From: CALFMR01 sp035550595
GTDB taxonomy: Bacteria > Acidobacteriota > Vicinamibacteria > Vicinamibacterales > SCN-69-37
Direction of reading: 5' to 3'
DNA: 64,000 bases
Assembly: GCA_035550595.1 (NCBI GenBank)
Contig: DASZOV010000053.1
Span: 45,465-109,464 of the forward strand
Of this stretch, positions 57,341 to 64,000 are shown piece by piece; within the stretch, counting starts at the first letter, position 1, and each line of letters starts with the position of its first letter. Below the pieces are notes generated by a model. That model made no database searches, was not told the DNA's origin, and saw only the letters and a program-made list of their open reading frames with translations. Both the position numbers and the translations under genes were made by a program.

Positions 57341-58387
57341 GTGAGACGCCGCGTTGTTCGCATGATTCTGGCCGGCGCGCTCGCCCTTTCCTGGGCGGTG
57401 GCGATGCCCGCCCCGTCGGCCGCGCAGTCGAGCCGGACGACCACCTCATCGAAAACCAAGGCCAAGGCGAAGCCGCGCGTCTCGAGACGCACGAGCCTCG
57501 CGCGTGCCGCAGCCGCCGCCCGCGCGCGCCGCGCCGCCGCCGCGCGCCAGTTGGCCGAAGCGAAAACGCCGCATTACAAGACCGACGCGGCCGGCAATCT
57601 CGTGCCCGACGTCCGCGCCGCGGCCGCCATCATCTACAACCCGGATACCGGCGCCGTGCTCTGGGAGAGCAACTCGCACGACTCGCGCTCGATCGCGAGC
57701 CTCACGAAGCTCATGACGGTCGTCACGTTTCTCGCCGACGATCCGGACATGGACACGCGCGTCACCGTGACGCGCGCCGACGTGACGCGTGCCTCGACGA
57801 CGCACATCATCGCGGGTGATCGGCTGACGTACGACGATCTCCTGCACCTGACGCTCATCGCGTCCGACAACGCCGCTGCGCGCGTGCTCGCCCGCACGTC
57901 GGAAGGCGGCACGGCGGCCTTCGTCGATCGCATGAACGAGATGGCCGTGCATCTCGGCCTGACGAACACGCACTACGCGGATCCGACGGGTCTCGATGCG
58001 GCGAACGTCTCGTCGGCCTACGACATCTCGCACCTGATCGCGTTCGCGGCGTCCGACGATCGCATCGGCTCGATCATGCGTCTCGAGACGTACGAGATTC
58101 AGTCGCCGAAGCGCAGCTTCTGGATTCACAGCACGAACAAGCTGCTCGGCACGGACATGGACGTCGTCGGCGGCAAGACGGGCTTCATCCGCAAGGCCGG
58201 CTACTGTCTGGCCACGCTCCTCCAGGTTCCGCAGGGCCAGCAGCTCGCCGTTGTCGTGCTCGGCGCGACCAACAGCGCGATGCGCTTCTGGGAGGCGCGG
58301 CACCTCTTCGACTGGGCCGCGAGTCACACGCCGAGCTTCATCGGCGGCGTGCCCGCGCTCGCCGCCGCCTCGAGCGACGACGAGTAG
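57341..58387 (+). CDS. D-alanyl-D-alanine carboxypeptidase (PBP5/7 family)
   Basis: 348 aa from GTG 57341 (GGAGG upstream); longer upstream frames lack an SD. Signal peptide MILAGALALSWAVAMPAPSA AQ after a basic start. A Lys/Ala-rich linker (residues 35-75) precedes the S11 catalytic domain: SLTK with Ser120/Lys123, SDN at 175-177 and KTG at 279-281. It trims peptidoglycan stem peptides in the periplasm. Confidence 0.93.
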   Translation: MRRRVVRMILAGALALSWAVAMPAPSAAQSSRTTTSSKTKAKAKPRVSRRTSLARAAAAARARRAAAARQLAEAKTPHYKTDAAGNLVPDVRAAAAIIYNPDTGAVLWESNSHDSRSIASLTKLMTVVTFLADDPDMDTRVTVTRADVTRASTTHIIAGDRLTYDDLLHLTLIASDNAAARVLARTSEGGTAAFVDRMNEMAVHLGLTNTHYADPTGLDAANVSSAYDISHLIAFAASDDRIGSIMRLETYEIQSPKRSFWIHSTNKLLGTDMDVVGGKTGFIRKAGYCLATLLQVPQGQQLAVVVLGATNSAMRFWEARHLFDWAASHTPSFIGGVPALAAASSDDE

Positions 58388-58501
58388 TAGCGGGCAGTAC
58401 GCCCGCGCACGGCCGTTGGACGATGTGCCGTCGCCGCGGTCTCACGTTACACTTCAGCGGTTGTGGGTTCGTCAGGCACGCTGACCGAGCGTCGTCGTCC
58501 C

Positions 58502-60004
58502 ATGCCTCGCCTCGCCGGCCGCGCCCCGCGGCTGGGCGTGCTCATGGTCGCATCCGAAGTTTCGCCATGGGCCAAGACCGGCGGGCTGGCGGACGTCACC
58601 GGCGCACTCCCCGAGGCACTCGAAGCGCTCGGCCACCGCACGACGATCGTGCTGCCGCGCTATCGTGGCCTCGACGCGCTCGGCGCGCCAGGACCCGTCG
58701 AGACGATTCGACTCGGCCGCTTCGTCCACGACGTCCGCTTCGTCGTTGCAGACGTCACGCCTGATCGACGCGTGGTCGCGGTCGACGCGCCAGCGCTCTT
58801 CGATCGCGACGGGTATTACGGCAAGGGCGGCGTCGACTTTCCGGATAACGCCGAGCGATTCGGCATCCTGGCGGCCGCGGCGCTCCACTTTGCCGAGGCA
58901 CACGCCGACGAGCGTCCCGTCGACGTCGTTCACGCGCACGACTGGCAGGCGGGATTGGCGCCCGTGCTGCTCCAGACCGAAGCCGATGCCTTTCCCCGCA
59001 TCCGCCGCGCGGGCATCGTCTTCACGATCCACAACCTGGCGTATCAGGGGCTCTTCCCGCGCGAGATCGTGCCCGCGCTTGGCTTGCCGTGGTCCGTCTT
59101 CGCGATCGACACGGGCGAGTTCTGGAATCAGCTCAGCTTCCTGAAGACCGGGATCACCTACAGCGACTTCGTGACGACGGTCAGCCCGGCCTACGCGCGG
59201 GAGACACGCACGCAGGCGTTCGGCGCGGGGATGGAAGGCGTCCTGCGCGCGCGATGGGATCGCTACGTGGGGATTCTGAACGGCATCGACACGCGCGTGT
59301 GGGATCCGGCCACTGATCCGCTTCTCCCGGCGCACTTCGATGCGAATGACCTCTCGGGCAAGGCCGCGAACAAGCGTGCCTTGCTCGATCGCTTCGGTCT
59401 CGCGCGCGGCGACGATGCGCTGGCACGGCCGGTCATCGGCCTAGTGTCACGCTTGGTCGAACAGAAGGGACTGGCCGTCATCGAGGCCGCGAGTGACGCC
59501 CTGGCGGCGCTCGACGCGACCTGGGTGTTCGTCGGCACGGGGGAGGCGCGCTTCGAGCGCTTTCTGCGCGAGTGGGCCGCCCGCTATCCGGCGCGCGTCG
59601 GCGTCCATATCGGCTTCGACGAAGCCCTGGCGCATCTGGTGGAGGCGGGCGCGGACATGTTCCTCATGCCGTCGACCTTCGAGCCGTGCGGCCTCAACCA
59701 GATGTACAGCCTGCGCTACGGGACCGTGCCCGTGGTCTCAGCGGTCGGCGGGCTCGACGACACGATCCGGCCGTACACGACCCGCGCGCAGCACGCCAAC
59801 GGGTTCAAGATCCGGCGGCTCACCCCCGAATCGCTCGTCCGGACGCTGAAGCAGGCCATCCGGCTCCATGACGATCGCGACACGTGGCTGCGGATCGTGC
59901 GGGCCGGCATGGCGGCGGACCACTCGTGGGAGACGTCGGCCAGGGAATATGTCAAAGTGTATCGAAGGGCCAGATTGGACGCCGTCCGTCGGACGGCCTG
60001 GTGA
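58502..60004 (+). CDS. glgA: Glycogen synthase (ADP-glucose)
   Basis: 500 aa from ATG 58502. The ADP-glucose loop SPWAKTGGLADVTGALPEAL, then HAHDWQAGLAPVLL, FTIHNLAYQGLFP, FVTTVSPAYARE, and in the C-terminal GT5 domain LVSRLVEQKGL and MPSTFEPCGLNQMYSLRYGT with AVGGLDDTI. It extends alpha-1,4-glucan chains. No other glycogen genes are seen nearby. Length is normal. Confidence 0.94.
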   Translation: MPRLAGRAPRLGVLMVASEVSPWAKTGGLADVTGALPEALEALGHRTTIVLPRYRGLDALGAPGPVETIRLGRFVHDVRFVVADVTPDRRVVAVDAPALFDRDGYYGKGGVDFPDNAERFGILAAAALHFAEAHADERPVDVVHAHDWQAGLAPVLLQTEADAFPRIRRAGIVFTIHNLAYQGLFPREIVPALGLPWSVFAIDTGEFWNQLSFLKTGITYSDFVTTVSPAYARETRTQAFGAGMEGVLRARWDRYVGILNGIDTRVWDPATDPLLPAHFDANDLSGKAANKRALLDRFGLARGDDALARPVIGLVSRLVEQKGLAVIEAASDALAALDATWVFVGTGEARFERFLREWAARYPARVGVHIGFDEALAHLVEAGADMFLMPSTFEPCGLNQMYSLRYGTVPVVSAVGGLDDTIRPYTTRAQHANGFKIRRLTPESLVRTLKQAIRLHDDRDTWLRIVRAGMAADHSWETSAREYVKVYRRARLDAVRRTAW

Positions 60005-60034
60005 GCTGGCCAGAGCGAAAGGGCAGAACGGGAC

Positions 60035-60364
60035 ATGGCTTCCGAACACATCCAGACGTTTACTGACGGCAATTTCGAAAGCGACGTGCTCAAGGCGCAG
60101 ACGCCGGTCCTCGTGGACTTCTGGGCGGAGTGGTGCGGTCCGTGCCGCGCGCTGGGCCCGTCGATCGACGCGTTGGCAGGCGATTACGCCGGTAAAGTCA
60201 GTGTGGGCAAGCTCAACGTGGACGACAATCCCAGCGTCACGATGAAGTACATGGTCCGGGGCATTCCGACGGTGATGCTCTTCAAGGGCGGCGAGCTCGT
60301 CGACCAGCTCGTCGGCCTCGTCGACAAGGGCACGCTCAAGGAGATGGTCGACAAGCACATCTGA
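60035..60364 (+). CDS. trxA: Thioredoxin
   Basis: 109 aa. Active site WCGPC with Cys34 and Cys37 in VDFWAEWCGPCRALGPSI, and the cis-proline loop MVRGIPTVMLFKGG. A cytoplasmic thiol reductant; the reductase gene follows 145 bp downstream, so the pair is probably co-regulated. Confidence 0.96.
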   Translation: MASEHIQTFTDGNFESDVLKAQTPVLVDFWAEWCGPCRALGPSIDALAGDYAGKVSVGKLNVDDNPSVTMKYMVRGIPTVMLFKGGELVDQLVGLVDKGTLKEMVDKHI

Positions 60365-60509
60365 CGCCCTCACGCGTCACTCCTTCGTCAGTCACTGACC
60401 AGCCGATTCGGCCGGGCCGGGACCGATGGTTTGGATGCGCCTAGGTGCGTCCGGCCTCGGTCCGGGCCGTGGCATGCGGGCCGGCCGATCGGCCATACTC
60501 CTTCCTCTT

Positions 60510-61442
60510 ATGTCCTCTGTCCGCAACGTCGTCATCATCGGGTCCGGCCCGGCGGGGCTCACCGCCGCGCTCTACACGGCGCGCGCGAATCTGTCGCCGC
60601 TCATCATCGAGGGCCTCGAAGCGGGTGGCCAGTTGATGATCACGACCGCGGTCGAGAACTTTCCGGGCTTCGCCGACGGCGTCCAGGGGCCCGATCTCAT
60701 CGCCGCGATGCGGACGCAGGCAGCGCGGTTCGGCGCCGAGACGAAGCAGGGGCAGGTGACGGCCGTCGACCTCGAGAGCCGGCCGTTCGCCGTCACCGTC
60801 AACGGCGAGGTCATCCACACGCACACGCTCATCATCTCGACCGGCGCCTCGGCCAAGCTGCTCGGGCTGCCGTCCGAACGCAAGCTGATGGGACACGGCG
60901 TGTCGACTTGCGCGACCTGCGACGGTTTCTTCTTCCGCGGCAAGCCGATCGCCGTGGTCGGCGGCGGCGACTCAGCGCTCGAAGAGGCGACGTTCCTCAC
61001 GCGCTTCGCGTCGAGCGTCACGATCATCCACCGGCGCGATACGCTCCGCGCATCGAAGATCATGCAGGACAAGGCCTTCGATAATCCGAAGATCTCGTTC
61101 GAGTGGGACACCGAGGTCCTCGAGGTGCTCGACAACGGGCATGGCGCCGTCTGCGGCGTGAAGCTGCGCAACGTGCGCACGGGCATGGAGAAGGATCTCG
61201 AGATCGAGGGGCTGTTCGTCGCGATCGGCCACACGCCGAACACCGCGCTCTTCAAGGGCATGCTCGACATGGACACGAACGGCTATCTCGTCACCCGGCA
61301 CGGATCGAAGACGAGCATCCCGGGCGTCTTCGCCTGCGGCGACGTCCAGGATCCCACCTACCGCCAGGCGATCACTGCCGCCGGCTCCGGCTGCATGGCC
61401 GCTCTCGACGCCGAGCGGTTCCTGGAGAGCCAGGGACACTGA
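60510..61442 (+). CDS. trxB: Thioredoxin reductase
   Basis: 310 aa from ATG 60510. FAD motif VVIIGSGPAGLTAALYTARA, redox-active CATC (Cys134/Cys137) in GVSTCATCDGFFF, NADPH motif VVGGGDSALEEA and the second FAD motif GVFACGDVQDPTYRQAI. Reduces the thioredoxin encoded upstream. A small GCGCC-GGA-GGCGC hairpin (61444-61456) follows the stop and may contribute to termination. Confidence 0.96.
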   Translation: MSSVRNVVIIGSGPAGLTAALYTARANLSPLIIEGLEAGGQLMITTAVENFPGFADGVQGPDLIAAMRTQAARFGAETKQGQVTAVDLESRPFAVTVNGEVIHTHTLIISTGASAKLLGLPSERKLMGHGVSTCATCDGFFFRGKPIAVVGGGDSALEEATFLTRFASSVTIIHRRDTLRASKIMQDKAFDNPKISFEWDTEVLEVLDNGHGAVCGVKLRNVRTGMEKDLEIEGLFVAIGHTPNTALFKGMLDMDTNGYLVTRHGSKTSIPGVFACGDVQDPTYRQAITAAGSGCMAALDAERFLESQGH

Positions 61443-61462
61443 CGCGCCGGAGGCGCTTCGTC

Positions 61463-61488
61463 ACTTCGAAGTTCGAAGTTCGAAATTT
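61463..61488. repeat. Short GAAGTTC repeat fragment
   Basis: ACTTCGAAGTTCGAAGTTCG followed by AAATTT: three TTCGAAGT-like units. Related to the opening block of the dispersed repeats at 47163 and 48785 and, like them, intergenic. Confidence 0.4.
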
Positions 61489-61504
61489 AGTAAGCGCTCT
61501 TCAC

Positions 61505-62569
61505 TCAACAAATCCACCCGCCTCCGAGCACTTCGTCACCGTCGTAGAAGACGACGGCCTGGCCGGGGGTAATGGCGAGTTGTGGATCGTCGAAGGTGAG
61601 TGAGGCGTGGCCGGAGACGTCGGCGGTGACCGTCGCGGTGGCGTCGGTGTGGCGGTGGCGGATGCGGGCCGTCACGCGACGCGGGCCGTCGGGCGGCGCG
61701 CCGGCGATCCAGTTCACGCCGGACGCGGTGAGATCGCGGCGTCCCAGTTCCTCGCGCGGGCCGACGACGACGCGCGTTTCGGCGGGATCGAGGCGCAGCA
61801 CGTACAGCGGCGCGCCGGTCGACAGGCCGAGGCCTCGGCGCTGGCCGACCGTGTAGCGGTGCAGCCCGCGATGGCGGCCGAGCACGCGGCCGCCTGAGTC
61901 GACGATCTCGCCGTCAGTGGCCGGCGCCGGCAAGTGCCGCTCGACGAATCCGCCCGCGTCCCCGTCGGGCACGAAGCAGATCTCGTGACTGTCCGGCTTG
62001 TCCGCAACAGCAAGCCCGAGCCGCCGCGCCTCGGCGCGCACATCGGTCTTCGTCAGCGCGCCGACGGGGAACAACGCATGCGCGAGCTGGTCCTGCGTGA
62101 GCGAGAAGAGAAAGTACGTCTGGTCCTTGTCGCGATCGGCGCTCCGGAGCAGGCGGAACCGCCGCGTCTCCTCGTCGAAGTCGACGCGCGCGTAGTGGCC
62201 CGTCGCCACGGCCGCCGCGCCGAAACCGGCAGCGCGCTCGGCGAGCGTCGCGAACTTGAGATCGGCGTTGCAGTGGACGCATGGAATCGGCGTGCGGCCG
62301 GCGGCGTACTCGTCGACGAAGTTCCGCACGACGAGCGCGTCGAACTCCCGCTCGAAGTTCACGATGTAGTGGGGAATACCGATCCGCGCCGCCACGCGTC
62401 GCGCGTCGTGGAGATCGTCGAGACTGCAGCAACTGCCGAACGCCTCGCGGCCCTCCTGCTGGTCGTACAACTGCATCGACAGGCCGACGACGTCGTGGCC
62501 CGCGCCGGCGAGGAGTCCGGCAGCGACCGACGAGTCGACGCCTCCCGACATGGCGACGACGATACGCAT
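61505..62569 (-). CDS. mnmA: tRNA-specific 2-thiouridylase
   Basis: 354 aa. PP-loop SGGVDSSVAAG (8-18), QEGREAFGSCCSLDDLHDAR, the first catalytic Cys100 in PIPCVHCNADLKF, GHYARVD, the second Cys198 in SHEICFVPDGD, and GLGLSTGAPLYVLRLDP. It thiolates uridine 34 of Lys, Glu and Gln tRNAs. It lies 4 nt downstream of the cysteine desulfurase gene that can supply its sulfur. tRNA-Glu(TTC) and tRNA-Lys(TTT), both substrates, are also in the window. Confidence 0.95.
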   Translation of the reverse strand: MRIVVAMSGGVDSSVAAGLLAGAGHDVVGLSMQLYDQQEGREAFGSCCSLDDLHDARRVAARIGIPHYIVNFEREFDALVVRNFVDEYAAGRTPIPCVHCNADLKFATLAERAAGFGAAAVATGHYARVDFDEETRRFRLLRSADRDKDQTYFLFSLTQDQLAHALFPVGALTKTDVRAEARRLGLAVADKPDSHEICFVPDGDAGGFVERHLPAPATDGEIVDSGGRVLGRHRGLHRYTVGQRRGLGLSTGAPLYVLRLDPAETRVVVGPREELGRRDLTASGVNWIAGAPPDGPRRVTARIRHRHTDATATVTADVSGHASLTFDDPQLAITPGQAVVFYDGDEVLGGGWIC

Positions 62570-62573
62570 GAGA

Positions 62574-63734
62574 CTAGCGAACGGCCGCCGCGCGGTTGAT
62601 CGTGCGGAGGCGCGCGACGAGATTGGGCAGAATGCCCGTGACGAAGTCGACCTCCTCGACCGTCGTCTCCGGGCCGAGGCTGAAACGCAGCGAATTGCGC
62701 GTGCGAGCGTGGGGCAGGCCCATCGCGCGGAGCACGTGCGACGGCTCGAGCGATCCCGACGAACAGGCCGATCCGGTCGACACGGCGACGCCCTCGAGAT
62801 CGAGCGCGATGAGGAGTGACTCGGCTTCGATTCCCTCGAAGCTGATGTTGGACGTGTTCGGTACGCGCCGCGAGCGGTCGCCGTTGACGACGGTGCCGGG
62901 CACGCCAGCGAGCACGGCGGCCTCGAGGCGATCGCGCAGCGCCGCCAGATCGCCGGCCGCGTGAAGCTTGGCGGCAGCCGTCGTCGCCGCGACGCCGAGC
63001 CCGGCGAGCGACGGGACGTTCTCGGTCCCGGCGCGGCGATTGCGCTCCTGTTTGCCGCCGGTCATCACGGCCGTGAGCCGGACGCCGCGGCGAATCCACA
63101 GCGCGCCCGTGCCCTTCGGTCCACCGAACTTGTGTCCGGCGAGCGACAGCAGATCGACGCCGAGCGTCTTGACCGACACTGGAATCTTGCCGACGGCCTG
63201 TACTGCGTCGGTGTGAAACAACGCGCCGTGCGCACGCGCGATCGCGGCGAGTTCGGCGACCGGCTGGATCGTGCCGACCTCGTTGTTGGCGAGCATCACG
63301 GAGACGACGGCCGTGTCGTCACCAATTGCGGCCTCGAGTGCGGCAGGGGAGACCATGCCTGACGCGTCGACGGGGAGAATCGTAATCGCCGTGCCCGTGC
63401 GCTCGAGCGCGCGCGCGGTCGTCAGCACCGCTTCGTGTTCGATGCCGGTCGTGATGAGCCGTCGACGTCCGATGGCCGCTCGTGCCGCGACGGCGCCGCG
63501 CACCGCGAGGTTGTCGGCCTCGGTGCCGCCGCTCGTGAAGACGACCTCGCCCGGGTCGGCGTCGATGAGCCGCGCGACGGCGGTGCGTGCCTCGTCGAGT
63601 TCCGCCTTCGCCTGCTGGCCGAAGGCGTGGACCGACGACGCGTTGCCGTACGTCTCGGCGAGCACGCGCGTCACACGGGCGACGACCTCGGGATGCGGGG
63701 GCGTCGTCGCGTTGTGGTCCAGGTAGATCCGCAC
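62574..63734 (-). CDS. Cysteine desulfurase (IscS/NifS family)
   Basis: 386 aa. IYLDHNATTPPHPEVV at the N-terminus, IEHEAVL with the PLP-contacting His, LANNEVGTIQPV, the PLP Lys202 in SLAGHKFGGPKG, and the active-site Cys324 in STGSACSSGSLEPSHVL. It frees sulfur from cysteine for Fe-S clusters or tRNA thiolation. The short catalytic loop (C-S-S-G-S) is of group I. Directly upstream of mnmA, so the two probably work together. Confidence 0.94.
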   Translation of the reverse strand: MRIYLDHNATTPPHPEVVARVTRVLAETYGNASSVHAFGQQAKAELDEARTAVARLIDADPGEVVFTSGGTEADNLAVRGAVAARAAIGRRRLITTGIEHEAVLTTARALERTGTAITILPVDASGMVSPAALEAAIGDDTAVVSVMLANNEVGTIQPVAELAAIARAHGALFHTDAVQAVGKIPVSVKTLGVDLLSLAGHKFGGPKGTGALWIRRGVRLTAVMTGGKQERNRRAGTENVPSLAGLGVAATTAAAKLHAAGDLAALRDRLEAAVLAGVPGTVVNGDRSRRVPNTSNISFEGIEAESLLIALDLEGVAVSTGSACSSGSLEPSHVLRAMGLPHARTRNSLRFSLGPETTVEEVDFVTGILPNLVARLRTINRAAAVR

Positions 63735-63860
63735 GGTCCGATCGTAACAGAGTGCCTCGTGCGGCTCGTCGCGGCGCAGGCGGCGGCCGGGGCGCGCAGA
63801 TCCGCGCAGACTGCGGGGCGCGGATTAAAGGCCACCGCCGACAATTCCGAGATTCCGTGG

Positions 63861-63889
63861 TGGACAGGGTACGTGGGCCTTCGTATACT
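63861..63889 (+). promoter_or_regulatory. Sigma70-type promoter for the bactofilin-like gene
   Basis: TGGACA (63861-63866), 17-bp spacer, TATACT (63884-63889): each hexamer is one base from consensus. It points toward the ATG at 63970 with a leader of about 75 nt. The rest of the 63735-63969 gap shows no gene. Confidence 0.65.
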
Positions 63890-63969
63890 GGCGCAGCCTG
63901 ACTCCCCCGGCTGGCCCAGTCCTCCTCGGCCCGCTGCCTCCAGGAGTATTTTCGGCTTGGAGATGATGC

Positions 63970-64000
63970 ATGTGGAAGCGTGACGAGTCCGTACGTCCCC
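63970..64000 (+). CDS. Possible bactofilin, first codons only
   Basis: ATG 63970 follows GGAG by 8 nt and reads MWKRDESVRP to the window edge. Acidobacterial bactofilins commonly begin MWKRxES followed by proline-rich sequence, and the gene has its own promoter upstream. Ten codons cannot prove the assignment. Confidence 0.4.
   Translation, partial: MWKRDESVRP

Overview
The window is high-GC bacterial DNA with two parts. Positions 1 to about 37705 are the right-hand part of a temperate siphophage (the left end lies outside the window). It is integrated at the 3' end of a tRNA-Glu gene (37706-37780). Positions 37781-64000 are host chromosome. The host gene families point to Acidobacteriota, probably the Vicinamibacteria lineage: a VWFA-related Acidobacterial-domain protein, an Acidobacterial duplicated-orphan-permease type MacB-like permease, an M56 peptidase fused to a TonB-like C-terminus, and the beginning of a bactofilin gene. 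This taxonomy is inferred from family content; no search was run.

Prophage layout, nearly all on the + strand with many 1-4 nt stop/start overlaps. 1-3480 is the end of an early/recombination region (nuclease fragment, small unknown proteins, HTH proteins). It carries three intergenic arrays of 5-bp units of the form NNGGC, each ending in a short hairpin and each placed just upstream of a gene. 3480-6824 is the packaging module (HNH endonuclease, TerS, TerL). 6821-13509 is head and head-tail connection: HK97 portal, S49 protease, capsid, a connector with an inserted beta-sandwich, adaptor, tail terminator. 13506-23316 is the tail: two candidate tail tube proteins, a tail assembly chaperone with a probable -1 frameshift, tape measure, hub, and an S74-type fibre with a signal-peptide-like N-terminus. 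23317-25984 holds a structured non-coding segment, a lysis cassette, a phage-encoded initiator tRNA-fMet and a lipoprotein. 25988-34517 encodes surface, fibre and glycosidase-like proteins. 34514-37517 is a control and integration region: a frameshifted minus-strand gene, two promoters that each carry the same 16-bp operator-like palindrome, small unknown genes, and a P4-type tyrosine integrase.

Host layout. 37871-40137: P-loop kinase, N-terminally short BlaI-type regulator, M56/TonB sensor protein. 40160-43833: permease and dihaem cytochrome c. 44087-46844: ROK kinase, PerM/AI-2E transporter, FKBP isomerase. 46852-50249: small proteins, an autoregulated-looking GntR gene, SPFH protein, ECF sigma factor with a small membrane protein, plus two copies of a dispersed intergenic repeat. 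tRNA-Lys lies at 50314. 50466-56740: methyltransferase, arginase, PD-(D/E)XK-like protein with a histone-like tail, VWFA protein, orphan DNA methyltransferase. 57341-63734 holds housekeeping genes: D-Ala-D-Ala carboxypeptidase, glycogen synthase, thioredoxin and thioredoxin reductase, MnmA and cysteine desulfurase, the last two forming a sulfur-relay pair for tRNA thiolation.

The most unusual signals are the three NNGGC arrays with their associated RAMP-like and winged-helix-like proteins, the phage initiator tRNA, the multi-hairpin segment at 23343-23475, and the operator-in-spacer promoter pair around 34786-35021.
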